A DNA stretch of 64,000 bases from assembly GCF_900188155.1 (NCBI RefSeq), contig NZ_FZOG01000002.1, positions 263,845-327,844 on the forward strand. Reading direction: 5' to 3'. The DNA comes from Pseudomonas segetis. GTDB lineage: Bacteria; Pseudomonadota; Gammaproteobacteria; Pseudomonadales; Pseudomonadaceae. Both the position numbers and the translations under genes were made by a program. A model generated the notes under the pieces. That model did no database searches, was not told where the DNA came from, and saw only the letters and a list, made by a program, of their open reading frames with translations. Below are positions 1 to 9,347 of the stretch, in pieces; position 1 is the first letter of the stretch; each line of letters starts with the position of its first letter.

Positions 1-246
1 CAGGTACTTGGTCACCGCCACAGTGCCAATAAAGCCCATTACAGCAATGAGCAACGCCGCCTCGAAATACAGATCCGAACTCAGCCAGATACCAAAGAGC
101 ACCAGCAAGGCAATCGCATTGATATACAGGGTATCCAGGGCCAGAATCCGGTCGGGCATATCCGGGCCCTTGATCAGCCGGGCAACGGTGAGCGACAGCG
201 CCATTCCCATAAAGACCAGGCACACCGGAATCACGTAGTCGAGCAT
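1..246 (-). CDS. mnhF: Na+/H+ antiporter subunit F (MnhF/ShaF/PhaF), 3' end outside the window
   Basis: Small membrane subunit of the multisubunit monovalent cation/H+ antiporter (Mrp/Mnh type) of the inner membrane. The frame reads 82 residues from ATG at 246 to the left edge without a stop; the C-terminus lies outside. The N-terminus begins MLDYVIPVCLVF, with three hydrophobic segments and the conserved 'RLIKGPDMPDRILALDTL' cytoplasmic stretch typical of MnhF. Its start overlaps the 3' end of subunit E by 16 bases, which implies translational coupling in one operon. Subunit G would be expected next, beyond the edge. The identification is firm; only the end is unknown. Confidence 0.9.
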   Translation of the reverse strand, partial: MLDYVIPVCLVFMGMALSLTVARLIKGPDMPDRILALDTLYINAIALLVLFGIWLSSDLYFEAALLIAVMGFIGTVAVTKYL

Positions 247-734
247 GTGAATACCTCCAACAGAGGGGCTTCGTAACGGGTTTTGATCTCAGTGATCAAG
301 TGCGCTTCATCCTTCACATCCAGGGTATGGACCAACAGCATCTTGCGGTCGTCACTGAGGTCGGCGGACACGGTGCCCGGCGTCAGCGAGATGATGCTGG
401 CGAGCATGGTCAGCGCCAAGTCATCCTCCAGCAGCATCGGGATCTCGACGAATGCCGGGCGCAGCTTGCTTTGCGGCCCGAGAATCAACTTCGCCACCTC
501 CAGGTTAGCCAGGATGATGTCGCCAATGATGCGCAGAAAAAACCAGCACAGCTTGAAGGGTTTGTAGATACGTGGCGGAGTGATCCAGAACACTTGCGTA
601 AGCAGCGGGATCAGCCAGCCGAGTATGGCGCCCATTACCCAGTTACCCAGGCTCATGTCATTGGCCAGCAGTACCCAGACCACCATCAGACACAGGCTTA
701 ACAGTGGATGCGGTAAGAAATGACGGGGCTTCAT
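231..734 (-). CDS. mnhE: Na+/H+ antiporter subunit E (MnhE/ShaE/PhaE)
   Basis: Subunit E of the Mnh/Mrp cation/proton antiporter, 167 residues, the usual size. The N-terminal third is hydrophobic, with helices around residues 10-28 and 30-50, followed by a soluble domain containing 'ISLTPGTVSADL', a hallmark of the MnhE family (PF01899). The start codon overlaps the stop of subunit D in an ATGA arrangement, and the 3' end overlaps subunit F. It belongs to the operon AB-C-D-E-F. Its precise function in the complex is not known in detail; it is an accessory membrane subunit required for assembly. Confidence 0.95.
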   Translation of the reverse strand: MKPRHFLPHPLLSLCLMVVWVLLANDMSLGNWVMGAILGWLIPLLTQVFWITPPRIYKPFKLCWFFLRIIGDIILANLEVAKLILGPQSKLRPAFVEIPMLLEDDLALTMLASIISLTPGTVSADLSDDRKMLLVHTLDVKDEAHLITEIKTRYEAPLLEVFTCSTT

Positions 735-2236
735 GCACCACCTCCGGCCTGGATGATCTGGTAGTAAAGCGGCAGGTCATGCAACTGACTAACGGTGGCG
801 TGGACGTATTCGAGCAAAGGCGCAGCCAAGCCAACCAATGCCGGACTCAAGACCAGCAAGCCAACGCAGGCCCATAGCCGCCCATAATCAAGCTCGGCAC
901 TGTCGAGCTGGCTTAGGCCTACGCGCCAAAACAGCGTGCTGCCTGCACGGCTGAATGCAATAACGGTGATCAAGCCACCAATCAATACCACCGGCCACAT
1001 GAACGCCATCTGCAACCCAGGCTCTACCGAACGCAGCAACAGCAACTTGCCAATAAAGCCTGACAGTGGCGGCAGGCCTGCAATAGAGATTGCGCCGATA
1101 AAAAATAATGAACCGAGTATGTAGGGATTTTGCAGCTCTGGCCCCTGCACCAGCTCGGTAGTCTTGACTCCTCGCTGGCGGGACACCAGGTCCGCCAGGA
1201 GAAACAGGCCACCAGACACCCATGTACTGTGCAGCAGGTAGTAAAGCGCGGCCGACACCGACTCTGGCGTGCCGATCGCCAGGCCGGCGAGCAAGGTACC
1301 GACTGAAACCACGACCAAGTAGGCAATCAATCCGTGCAGGCTTTTTGCAGCCAGCGCGCCTATTGCTCCCAGGCCGATCGTCAGCAGTGCCAGAGGCCAG
1401 AGCCAATCATCGGCCATGTTGGCCAGCGTGCCCGCGTCATCACCAAAGATCAGTGTGAAGACCCGCAGAATCGAATACAGCCCCACCTTGGTCATGATCG
1501 CAAACAAGGCGGCAACTGGCGCAGTGGCCGAGGCATAGGCCCTTGGCAACCAGAAGTACAGCGGCAGGAATGCAGCCTTGAGGCCAAACACCACCAGCAA
1601 CAGAAAGCCGGCAGCGCCAATCAGCGGCGCTTGGTCCGCCGAGGTAGCGGCGATCCTTTGCGCCATGTCGGCCATGTTCAAGGTACCGGTGATGCCATAA
1701 AGCACACCGACGGCTATCAGGAAAAATGCAGAACCCACCAGGTTCATCACCACATAGTGCAAGCCTGCACGAACCCGGTCCGGGCCGCCACCGTGCAGCA
1801 ACAGTGAATAGGATGCGATCAGCAAAATCTCGAAGAAGACAAAGAGGTTGAACAGGTCGGCAGTCAAGAATGCGCCGTAAATGCCCATCAACTGGAACTG
1901 AAACAGCGCGTGGAAGTTGCGCCCCCGCTCGTCGTCGCCCCGGGTTGCGTAGAGCAACGCGAAGAAACTCAAGACAGCGGTCGCAACCAGCATCAGCGCA
2001 CTGAGACGATCAAGCATCAGGATAATGCCGAACGGTGGCTGCCAGTTGCCCAGGGCATAGACTTGCAGGTCGCCCTGGCTGGCTTGCGCCATCAACCAGA
2101 AGCTAAGAGGCAGCATGACCAGCACCACGGAAAACGACATGATGCGTTTGACTGGCATGCTCAAGCGCGCGCCAAACAGCAACAGGCTGCCGACAAACAT
2201 GGGCAACACTATAGGCAGGATCAACGCGTGATTCAT
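731..2236 (-). CDS. mnhD: Na+/H+ antiporter subunit D (MnhD/ShaD/PhaD), NuoN/NuoM-like
   Basis: Polytopic inner-membrane subunit of the Mnh antiporter, 501 residues with about 14 hydrophobic segments. It is homologous to the NuoL/M/N proton channel subunits of respiratory complex I. Visible landmarks are 'FFEILLIASYSLLLHGG' near residues 134-150 with the conserved membrane Glu, and 'GLKAAFLPLYFWLPRAYASA' near 218-237 with the conserved channel Lys and the W-L-P motif. It overlaps subunit C at its start and subunit E at its stop by four bases each, so translation of the operon is tightly coupled. Confidence 0.96.
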   Translation of the reverse strand: MNHALILPIVLPMFVGSLLLFGARLSMPVKRIMSFSVVLVMLPLSFWLMAQASQGDLQVYALGNWQPPFGIILMLDRLSALMLVATAVLSFFALLYATRGDDERGRNFHALFQFQLMGIYGAFLTADLFNLFVFFEILLIASYSLLLHGGGPDRVRAGLHYVVMNLVGSAFFLIAVGVLYGITGTLNMADMAQRIAATSADQAPLIGAAGFLLLVVFGLKAAFLPLYFWLPRAYASATAPVAALFAIMTKVGLYSILRVFTLIFGDDAGTLANMADDWLWPLALLTIGLGAIGALAAKSLHGLIAYLVVVSVGTLLAGLAIGTPESVSAALYYLLHSTWVSGGLFLLADLVSRQRGVKTTELVQGPELQNPYILGSLFFIGAISIAGLPPLSGFIGKLLLLRSVEPGLQMAFMWPVVLIGGLITVIAFSRAGSTLFWRVGLSQLDSAELDYGRLWACVGLLVLSPALVGLAAPLLEYVHATVSQLHDLPLYYQIIQAGGGA

Positions 2237-2562
2237 GGCTTGGTCTCCTGGCCATCAACGTGGTCAGTGTCCGTCTCGCCAACGCTGCGCAGAGCCAGTA
2301 CCACAACGAAAGCAGTCATCGCGAAGCCAATCACAATGGCGGTCAGTACTAGGGCCTGTGGCAGTGGATCACCATACTTGCCGTTCTCGCTGATCACCGA
2401 AGCAACGCCGGTTTGCAAGCGCCCCATGGCAAACAGGAACAGGTTGACCGCATAGGAAATCAGGGTCAGCCCCATGACGACGGGAAAGGTACGGGCACGC
2501 AGCAGCAGGTAGACCCCGCTGGCGGTCAGGATGCCCAGTACCGCGGCGAATAAAGCTTCCAT
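2233..2562 (-). CDS. mnhC: Na+/H+ antiporter subunit C (MnhC/ShaC/PhaC), NuoK-like
   Basis: Small subunit of the Mnh antiporter, 109 residues with three transmembrane segments, homologous to NuoK of complex I. The segments lie around residues 3-22, 30-47 and 72-93. The sequence 'LTAIVIGFAMTAFVVVLALR' near the third helix is typical of MnhC. The gene starts one base after the stop of the fused AB gene and its stop overlaps the start of D (ATGA). The charged C-terminal tail is short and variable in this family. No oddity is seen. Confidence 0.95.
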   Translation of the reverse strand: MEALFAAVLGILTASGVYLLLRARTFPVVMGLTLISYAVNLFLFAMGRLQTGVASVISENGKYGDPLPQALVLTAIVIGFAMTAFVVVLALRSVGETDTDHVDGQETKP

Positions 2563-2563
2563 G

Positions 2564-5362
2564 TCAGAGAACCTCTTGTCCGGGCTTTTCCTGGGTCAAT
2601 TTGCCCAGGTTAGCGAGGATCAGCAGCGTCGCACCCACTACGGTCAGGTACACGCCCAGATCAAATATCATTGCCGTTGCCAGTTCGATTTCGCCAATAA
2701 AGGGGATTTCAAAGTGGCCAAATGCCGATGTCAGGAAGGGTCGTTCAAACAACCAACTGCCAACCCCGGTGAGCCCCGCGATCAAGACGCCGGCACCCGC
2801 CATGCGATGGTAGTTGAGCGGCAAGCGCGATTGCGTCCACTGCACACCGCTGGCGACGTACTGCAGGATCAGCGCGACAGAAGTAACCAGGCCGGCGATA
2901 AAGCCGCCACCGGGCAAGTTGTGCCCGCGCAGGAAGATGAACACCGAGATCAACAGGGCCATGGGCAATAGCACACGCGACAGCGTTGCCAGGATCAGCG
3001 GATGGCGATCACGGGCCCAGCTACGCCCTTCGGCATCCGCGTGCGGTTGGATCAAACGCAGGCCATCAAGCATCGCGTAGATACCTACACCGGCAATTGC
3101 AAGCACGGTAATTTCGCCCATGGTGTCAAAGCCACGGAAGTCAACCAGAATCACATTGACCACGTTATGACCACCGCCACCACTGACGCTGTTGGCCAGG
3201 AAGAATCCGGAAATGGTTTCGTATGGGCGGGTCAACACGGCAAACGCCAGCATGGCGACCATCACCCCGCAACCAATGGCCAGGATAAAGTCGCGCAAGG
3301 TCCGCATGCTGCTCGACTCCATGCGCGTCTGCGCCGGCAAGAAGAACAGCGCCAGCATCAACAGCACGATGGTCACCACTTCAACCGAGAGCTGGGTCAG
3401 CGCAAGGTCGGGGGCAGAGTAACGGGCAAATGCCAGCGCGACCATCAACCCAACTACGCTGAGCATCAACAATGAAACCAGGCGCTGGCGGTGGAATATC
3501 ACCGTGATCAGCCCTGCCAGCGCCATGATGCCAAGCCCCAGCGCAGTGATGCCATCAATCGGCGAGAGCTCCACCGAGCCGCGCATTTGCGGCAAGGGCC
3601 CAAGTGCCAGCGTGACCACCACCAGGGCCGATGCCAGCAACAGCGCCAGGTAGTGCTGCAAGGAGCCGGTTTCCAGACGACGGGTAATCAGTCGGCAAAA
3701 ATCAACCAGGGTCACCATGCACTGGTCAAACGCCAGCTTGGCATCCATCGCCGGTAAACCTGCGTACCAACGGAACAGGGGTTGGCGGAAGGCATAGACC
3801 AATACGCCGCCCGCTGTGGCGGCAAAGCTCATCAGCAAGGGCAGATTCAGGCCATGCCAGATGGCCAGGCTGTACTGTGGCAATTCGCCCCCCAGGCTTG
3901 CAGAGGCCGCGGCAGCCAATAAAGGCGCAACGGTATACGCAGGCACGATACCCACGAGCAGGCACAGGAACACCAGGATTTCCACTGGCACCTTCATGTA
4001 GCGCGGCGGCTCATGGGGCGGGTACTTCGGCAGGTTGATCGGCTCGCCGTTAAAGAACACATCGTGGATAAAGCGCAGCGAGTACGCGACCGAGAATCCA
4101 CCCGCCAGGGTCGCGATGGCCGGAATCGCCCAGTCGAAACTGCCAAGCATGTGCTGGTTGAGGGTCTCGCTGAAGAACATCTCTTTACTGAGGAAGCCAT
4201 TGAGCAGCGGTACACCAGCCATTGCCAGCGCGGCAACCATCGCCAGCATCGCGGTGTGCGGCATGTACTTCCACATACCGTTGATACGCCGCATATCGCG
4301 GCTACCGGTTTCGTGGTCGATAATCCCGGCGGCCATGAACAATGACGCCTTGAAAGTGGCGTGGTTAATGATATGGAAGATCGCGGCGACCGCGCCCAAC
4401 TCGGTATTCAAGCCAAACAGCAGGGTGATCAAGCCCAGGTGGCTGATGGTCGAATACGCCAGCAATCCTTTGAGGTCATGCTGGAACAACGCCATGCACG
4501 CACCAATCAACATGGTCGCAAGGCCGGTCAGGCTAACGATGTAGAACCACAGGTCGGTACCGGCCAGCGCCGGATACAACCGCGCAAGCAGGAATACCCC
4601 TGCCTTGACCATGGTGGCCGAATGCAGATAGGCCGAAACAGGGGTTGGCGCCGCCATCGCGTGGGGCAACCAGAAATGAAAGGGAAACTGCGCCGACTTG
4701 GTAAAGACCCCCAGCAGGACCAGGATCAGGACCACCGGATACAACGCATGGGCACGTATGGCATAACCGGCAGCCAGTACCTGCGACAGTTCATAGCTGC
4801 CCGCGATATGTCCCAGTAGCAGTACCCCAGCAAGCAACGACAGACCACCACCACCGGTAATCGCCAAGGCCATGCGCGAGCCTTTGCGCGCATCGGTACG
4901 CGAGCTCCAGAAACCGATCAACAAAAATGACGACAGGCTGGTGAGCTCCCAGAACATCACCATCAACAACAGGTTTTCAGACAACACCACACCGAGCATG
5001 GCGCCCATGAACAGCAAGAGGAAGGCAAAGAAACGCCCCATTGGCTCTTGTTTTGCGAGGTAGTAGCGGGCGTAGAGTATGACCAGCAGGCCGATGCCCA
5101 GGATCAGCAAGGCAAACAGAAAGCCCAGGCCATCGAGCCGCAGGCTCAGATTGAGGCCTATTTCAGGCAACCATTGCACACGCGCACGAATCATATCGCC
5201 GGCAAACACTGTGCCCTGCTGCGACAACAGCAAGACAAGCGCCGCAAGTGGCGCAAGGCCTGCCGCGACGGCACATGCCGAACGCCCAAGACGCTCAGCC
5301 ATAAGCGGTAAGATCACCCCGAAAAAAGGCAAGGCGATAATTAACGCAAGCACCATATACAA
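2564..5362 (-). CDS. mnhA: Fused Na+/H+ antiporter subunit A/B (MnhA-MnhB, ShaAB/PhaAB)
   Basis: First gene of the Mnh operon, 932 residues. Residues 1 to about 780 correspond to subunit A, a NuoL-like proton channel with many helices; '[19 protein letters not shown]' near residues 246-264 carries the conserved channel Lys and '[20 protein letters not shown]' near 339-358 is typical of MnhA. The last ~130 residues match subunit B, with '[15 protein letters not shown]' as its signature. Such A/B fusions are known in proteobacteria (Pha of rhizobia, Sha of Pseudomonas). The start at 5362 has a purine-rich AGAAGGGG eight bases upstream. The complex expels Na+ using the proton gradient and supports salt and alkali tolerance. 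Confidence 0.95.
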   Translation of the reverse strand: MYMVLALIIALPFFGVILPLMAERLGRSACAVAAGLAPLAALVLLLSQQGTVFAGDMIRARVQWLPEIGLNLSLRLDGLGFLFALLILGIGLLVILYARYYLAKQEPMGRFFAFLLLFMGAMLGVVLSENLLLMVMFWELTSLSSFLLIGFWSSRTDARKGSRMALAITGGGGLSLLAGVLLLGHIAGSYELSQVLAAGYAIRAHALYPVVLILVLLGVFTKSAQFPFHFWLPHAMAAPTPVSAYLHSATMVKAGVFLLARLYPALAGTDLWFYIVSLTGLATMLIGACMALFQHDLKGLLAYSTISHLGLITLLFGLNTELGAVAAIFHIINHATFKASLFMAAGIIDHETGSRDMRRINGMWKYMPHTAMLAMVAALAMAGVPLLNGFLSKEMFFSETLNQHMLGSFDWAIPAIATLAGGFSVAYSLRFIHDVFFNGEPINLPKYPPHEPPRYMKVPVEILVFLCLLVGIVPAYTVAPLLAAAASASLGGELPQYSLAIWHGLNLPLLMSFAATAGGVLVYAFRQPLFRWYAGLPAMDAKLAFDQCMVTLVDFCRLITRRLETGSLQHYLALLLASALVVVTLALGPLPQMRGSVELSPIDGITALGLGIMALAGLITVIFHRQRLVSLLMLSVVGLMVALAFARYSAPDLALTQLSVEVVTIVLLMLALFFLPAQTRMESSSMRTLRDFILAIGCGVMVAMLAFAVLTRPYETISGFFLANSVSGGGGHNVVNVILVDFRGFDTMGEITVLAIAGVGIYAMLDGLRLIQPHADAEGRSWARDRHPLILATLSRVLLPMALLISVFIFLRGHNLPGGGFIAGLVTSVALILQYVASGVQWTQSRLPLNYHRMAGAGVLIAGLTGVGSWLFERPFLTSAFGHFEIPFIGEIELATAMIFDLGVYLTVVGATLLILANLGKLTQEKPGQEVL

Positions 5363-5901
5363 ACCCCTTCTGCAAGCACGCGATTGAAGTTACCGCGACT
5401 TGTTAGCATCCATTGAGTGATTCAATAGCCACGCCCATCGAATACACACTTGCAACTGCTGACAATATGCCAAGCGCAAATCATAAGTCCCTGTAGAACC
5501 ACGACTATTTAACGATTATCCATACCTATCGAGCCAGCGTCATGAATAGAATTATTACTAAAACTCTAGAGCATGGTTAATTGCCTGCCGCACATCTTTG
5601 TAGCCCAGCATTTTATACCCATGATTACAGCCGACCGGACAACACGACCTGCAGCGCTGACTACGCACGCAAGTCCCATCAGCAAAAGCTGCGCGCATTT
5701 GCTCTAGCAAGGCTGATTTGAGCTGGATCGAACGGTGCGATGCAACCGATAGCCAGACCAGTTTGGCTATCGGTTGCCTGCAGTATCAGGTATGGGCGTT
5801 GGCGAGCGAACGGGCCAATACAGGTTGAGCAGCGGTGCCAGCCAGGCTGTCACCGTCTGGGAATCTACGAAACCGGCAAAACCCCATGCTTGCTCGGATG
5901 C
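5363..5901. other. 539-base intergenic region upstream of mnhA; no gene recognised
   Basis: This gap lies between the start of the Mnh operon and the end of the lipoprotein gene, both on the minus strand, so it should hold the Mnh promoter. Apart from the inverted repeat at 5742-5777 I recognise nothing: no convincing open frame with a ribosome site and no known RNA motif. The stretch 5500-5590 is notably AT-rich compared with the flanks. Confidence 0.5.
5742..5777. repeat. Perfect 14-bp inverted repeat (stem-loop)
   Basis: GCAACCGATAGCCA at 5742-5755 is the exact reverse complement of TGGCTATCGGTTGC at 5764-5777, leaving an 8-base loop. Neither side has a T-run, so it is not a standard intrinsic terminator. 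It sits about 365 bases upstream of mnhA and about 125 bases past the end of the lipoprotein gene. It may be a terminator for that gene, a protein binding site or an RNA hairpin. Confidence 0.6.
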
Positions 5902-6366
5902 TTATGGTGAAACCCGGCTGGTGCCGTTGACTGTCATGATGCGAACACGCTGGCCAACACGGAACACCTGGTTTTCTTCAACTTCCTGGACATAGGCACG
6001 CATGCTGCCGTCGTCTTCACGCACGGTGATTTCGACGCCTTGGGTGCGGGTCAGGCCTTCTTCGGTCGCGGCCCCCAACAAACCACCAGCGACTGCACCT
6101 ATCACTGCCGCAACCGCGCTACCGCGACCGCCACCGATAGTGCTGCCCGCTACACCACCAACAACTGCGCCAGCGCCTGCGCCGACTGGGGTCTTGGTGC
6201 CTTCGATTTTCACGGGACGCAGCGACTCAATGGTGCCCAGGCGAACGGTTTGCACTTGCCGGGCTTCATCGCGGCTGTAGGTGTCACCGGTCAAGCTTGA
6301 CTGGCAACCACCCAGCATCAGGGCCAAAGCAGCAAATGAAGCAACCAGCAGATTGGGTTTACGCAT
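5902..6366 (-). CDS. Glycine-zipper 2TM lipoprotein (SlyB/PcpY-like)
   Basis: Predicted outer-membrane lipoprotein of 154 residues. The frame is open further upstream, but ATG at 6366 is chosen because it is preceded by GGAGGAA at good spacing and begins a lipoprotein signal peptide ending in the lipobox LMLGGC (Cys near residue 20). The middle holds a Gly/Ala-rich glycine zipper ('GAVVGGVAGSTIGGGRGSA', about residues 63-95). The C-terminal part is a small beta-rich domain ending 'RVGQRVRIMTVNGTSRVSP', as in SlyB-type proteins. SlyB-family proteins stabilise the outer membrane and are often under PhoPQ control; that regulation cannot be read from this sequence. Confidence 0.85.
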   Translation of the reverse strand: MRKPNLLVASFAALALMLGGCQSSLTGDTYSRDEARQVQTVRLGTIESLRPVKIEGTKTPVGAGAGAVVGGVAGSTIGGGRGSAVAAVIGAVAGGLLGAATEEGLTRTQGVEITVREDDGSMRAYVQEVEENQVFRVGQRVRIMTVNGTSRVSP

Positions 6367-6567
6367 AAAAATTCCTCCAGTGAATATCACTGTATTAGAC
6401 CGCGACTTGCCGGGCGCGGTCACGACCTTAATCAACAATAGCCTAGCTGGCCCGGTAAAAGGTAGTGCTCTTGGGCAATCTAATACATCAGGATACGTAA
6501 AACCCAAGCCACCCATGATCTACATGAGCGGCTATGCACCAAGGTCACGACGCTGGATCTGCCCGAG

Positions 6568-7707
6568 TTAGCGTGCAGTTTGGGCAACCTGCCAGAGCCG
6601 GGCTATGTCGGTTGCCCTCGCCTGCAATTCGGCATCTGCACCTGCGCAGGCCTGCTCCAGGCTCATTGGACCGGAGGTCAGGCTGAAGGCGGCATCAATC
6701 CCCCCAGCGTAGGTGCGTTGGTAGCCTTCACCCAAGCTACCGGCCAGGACTATCACCGGCACCCCAGCCGCCTTGGCCAGGCGAGCGACGCCTATTGGCG
6801 TCTTGCCGTGCAAGGTCTGGGCGTCCAGTCGCCCTTCGCCGGTGATCGCCAGGTCAGCGCCCTGCAACGCCGCCGCCAGCCCGGAAAGCTCTGCGACCAA
6901 CTCCACCCCCGGACGAAAGCGAGCTTTCAGGAAAGCCTTGGCGGCAAACCCCAAGCCGCCTGCAGCACCCACGCCTGGAATCTCACTGAAATCCTCGCCC
7001 AGAGTTGAAGCCACTACACGCGACATGCGTTGTAGGGCTGCATCGAGCGATTGCACCTGCTCGGGACTGGCGCCCTTTTGCGGACCAAAGACAGCCGATG
7101 CCCCTCGCGGGCCCACCAAGGGGTTATCGACATCGGCAGCTATGTCGAACTGCACCTCAAGTACGCGAGGGTCAAGGTTGGACAAATCTATCTGCTTCAA
7201 ATTGATCAAGGCTGCACCACCCGGCGCCAACTCGTGATCATCTTCATCGAGAAAACGTACACCCAACGCCTGCATCAAGCCTGCACCGCAATCATTGGTG
7301 GCACTGCCGCCAAGGCCGAGAATAATGCGCTCGGCTCCGGCATCCAGAGCGGCTCGAATCAATTGGCCAGTACCGAAACTGCTGGTGATGGTGGCGTCAC
7401 GCTCCTCGCGCGCCACCCAATGCAAGCCACTGGCCGCCGCCATTTCAATCACGGCCGTGTGGTCGTCCAGCATGCCCCAGTGGGCCTTTACCGGATGCCC
7501 CATAGGCCCCTGAACCTGCAATTCGTGACGGTTGCCGCCAGCAGCGGCAAGCACGGCATCGACCGTCCCTTCGCCGCCATCCGCCATGGGCTTGAGGGCT
7601 ATTTCCGCCTGTGGGTACACAGCCAACCAGCCCCGCGAAATGGCTTGTGCAACCTCTGCCGCGGTAAGGCTTTCTTTAAAGGAGTCCGGCGCAATCACGA
7701 CTTTCAT
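6568..7707 (-). CDS. garK: Glycerate 2-kinase (GarK/GlxK family)
   Basis: Phosphorylates D-glycerate to 2-phosphoglycerate using ATP, feeding lower glycolysis. The protein has 379 residues, the normal size of the GarK family (PF02595). It begins MKVVIAPDSFKESL, the conserved N-terminus, so ATG at 7707 is preferred over an upstream in-frame Met. Other family motifs are 'GLGGSATNDCGAGLMQALG' near residues 120-140 and 'ITGEGRLDAQTLHGKTPIG' near 286-304. It lies 106 bases downstream of a GntP-type permease and behind a CdaR-type regulator, which together suggest an inducible D-glycerate utilisation unit. The choice between the names garK and glxK is arbitrary here. Confidence 0.93.
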   Translation of the reverse strand: MKVVIAPDSFKESLTAAEVAQAISRGWLAVYPQAEIALKPMADGGEGTVDAVLAAAGGNRHELQVQGPMGHPVKAHWGMLDDHTAVIEMAAASGLHWVAREERDATITSSFGTGQLIRAALDAGAERIILGLGGSATNDCGAGLMQALGVRFLDEDDHELAPGGAALINLKQIDLSNLDPRVLEVQFDIAADVDNPLVGPRGASAVFGPQKGASPEQVQSLDAALQRMSRVVASTLGEDFSEIPGVGAAGGLGFAAKAFLKARFRPGVELVAELSGLAAALQGADLAITGEGRLDAQTLHGKTPIGVARLAKAAGVPVIVLAGSLGEGYQRTYAGGIDAAFSLTSGPMSLEQACAGADAELQARATDIARLWQVAQTAR

Positions 7708-7813
7708 AAACAGCTCGCTAAAAGAGAAATCTCGCATTACAGCGCAACATCATTGCGCTTATAAACTGATGTTCCAGTGCCCGTACCAGTAAAGTCCAGG
7801 CACTGGATAGCGA

Positions 7814-9181
7814 TTACAGCAGCACCAGGCTCAGCAGCCAGACGGTAAGCATGCCCACCACACCCTGCACCAGGGTTGCCATGGTCTGGGCGCGATAGGC
7901 CGTGGAAACTTTCATGCGGCTAAACTGGCTAACCACCCAGAAGAAGCTGTCATTGGCGTGGGAAACAGTCATAGCCCCTGCACCAATCGCCATTACGGTC
8001 AGCACTCGTCCCATTTCACTGTCCAGACCCAGGCTGCCCAACAAAGGCGCAACCATGGCTGAGGTCGTCACCAGGGCAACGGTCGAAGAGCCTTGCGCAG
8101 TCTTTAGCGCAGCCGCCACCAGAAACGGCATGAACAGACCTACGCCCAGTGCCGAAAGGCTGGTCCCCAGATAATTACCCAGCTCAGTAGCCTTGAGCAT
8201 GGCACCAAATGCGCCACCCGCACCGGTAATCAACAGGATAGGTGCAGCGGCGACCAGACCTTCGGCAACCTGGTCATGGAACTGCTGGCGTTTGTTCTCG
8301 CCCTTGAGCAGGGTACAGGCCAGCGCCAAGCCAACCAGCAATGCCGCCACCGGCTGACCGAGGAAACTGAGTACGCTGAACAGTGCGCCTTCGCCCAAAG
8401 GCTTGCTTGGAAAGGCTGCAACCGAACCCAGGCAGATCAACGCAATAGGTAAAAAGATCGGCGCGAATGCCTGCATGGCCGAAGGCAGTTTGCCGTAACG
8501 AGCCTTGAGCGCTTCAAAATCCACATCTTCGGCCAGTAGCTCGCTTGGCGCTTCTTCCAGCAACTCGGCATCATCTTGCTTGATGAAACGATTGGCCCAA
8601 AGCATGCCCGCCAGCGCAGTCACCATCGCCACGAACAGGCCCACGGCAATAACCAGCCCGAGCGACGACTCCAAGCCCAGGTTACCGGCAGCGGCAATCG
8701 GGCCTGGTGTTGGCGGCACAAAGGTATGGGTTGCGTACAGGCCGGTCGCCAGCGCGACGCTCATTGCCACGACCGAGATCTTCATGCGCGCAGCCAGGGC
8801 ATTCTTCAACGAGTTGAGAATGACATAGCCTGAGTCGCAGAACACCGGGATCGAAACCAGGTAACCAATAATTGACATGGTCAGGGTCGGAAAGCGTTCA
8901 CCGAGCAGCTTGATAACGGATTCAGCCATGGTGATGGCCGCGCCGCTGCGCTCAAGAATCACACCGATGATGGTGCCGAGCACGATCACGATCCCGATAT
9001 AGCCCAGGATTCCACCGAAACCTGTGGTGATGGTCTTGATGATCTCACCTGCAGGCACTTGATAGGCAAAGCCTGCAATCAAGGCGGCTGCGAGCAGTGA
9101 CAGGAATGGATGAAGCTTCAGACGTGTAGTGGACAGAACGATAAATGCAATTAGTGCGATGAGTATCAGGACTAAAACCAT
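7814..9181 (-). CDS. GntP-family permease (probable D-glycerate/gluconate:H+ symporter)
   Basis: Inner-membrane permease of the gluconate:H+ symporter family, 455 residues with about 12 hydrophobic segments. Recognisable stretches are 'GFGGILGYIGIVIVLGTIIG' near residues 53-72, 'FVPPTPGPIAAAGNLG' near 153-168 and 'HANDSFFWVVSQFSRM' near 403-418, all typical of GntP/GntT. GGAG lies just upstream of the start. The family transports gluconate and related hydroxy acids. Because the next gene is glycerate kinase and the preceding one a CdaR-type regulator, D-glycerate is the best guess for the substrate; this is inference from context. Confidence 0.9.
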   Translation of the reverse strand: MVLVLILIALIAFIVLSTTRLKLHPFLSLLAAALIAGFAYQVPAGEIIKTITTGFGGILGYIGIVIVLGTIIGVILERSGAAITMAESVIKLLGERFPTLTMSIIGYLVSIPVFCDSGYVILNSLKNALAARMKISVVAMSVALATGLYATHTFVPPTPGPIAAAGNLGLESSLGLVIAVGLFVAMVTALAGMLWANRFIKQDDAELLEEAPSELLAEDVDFEALKARYGKLPSAMQAFAPIFLPIALICLGSVAAFPSKPLGEGALFSVLSFLGQPVAALLVGLALACTLLKGENKRQQFHDQVAEGLVAAAPILLITGAGGAFGAMLKATELGNYLGTSLSALGVGLFMPFLVAAALKTAQGSSTVALVTTSAMVAPLLGSLGLDSEMGRVLTVMAIGAGAMTVSHANDSFFWVVSQFSRMKVSTAYRAQTMATLVQGVVGMLTVWLLSLVLL

Positions 9182-9347
9182 GTCACTCTCCAGTTTTTTT
9201 TATAGGAATGCCCGGCAACCTGCCGATTGGCGGCGTATTGTCACCTAGCTGCAGGCTTCAATGCCCTGTGCCCGCGCACCACAAACCCACATCATAAACA
9301 CAGCCTTACTGTGCACGCGCACAGCACCGGAATGATGTTTGCCCGCC

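Noticed and set aside
9182..9347. Possible catabolite-repression (Crc/Hfq) site before the permease gene
   Set aside because: There is an A-run near the ribosome site, but it does not form a convincing AANAANAA repeat pattern.
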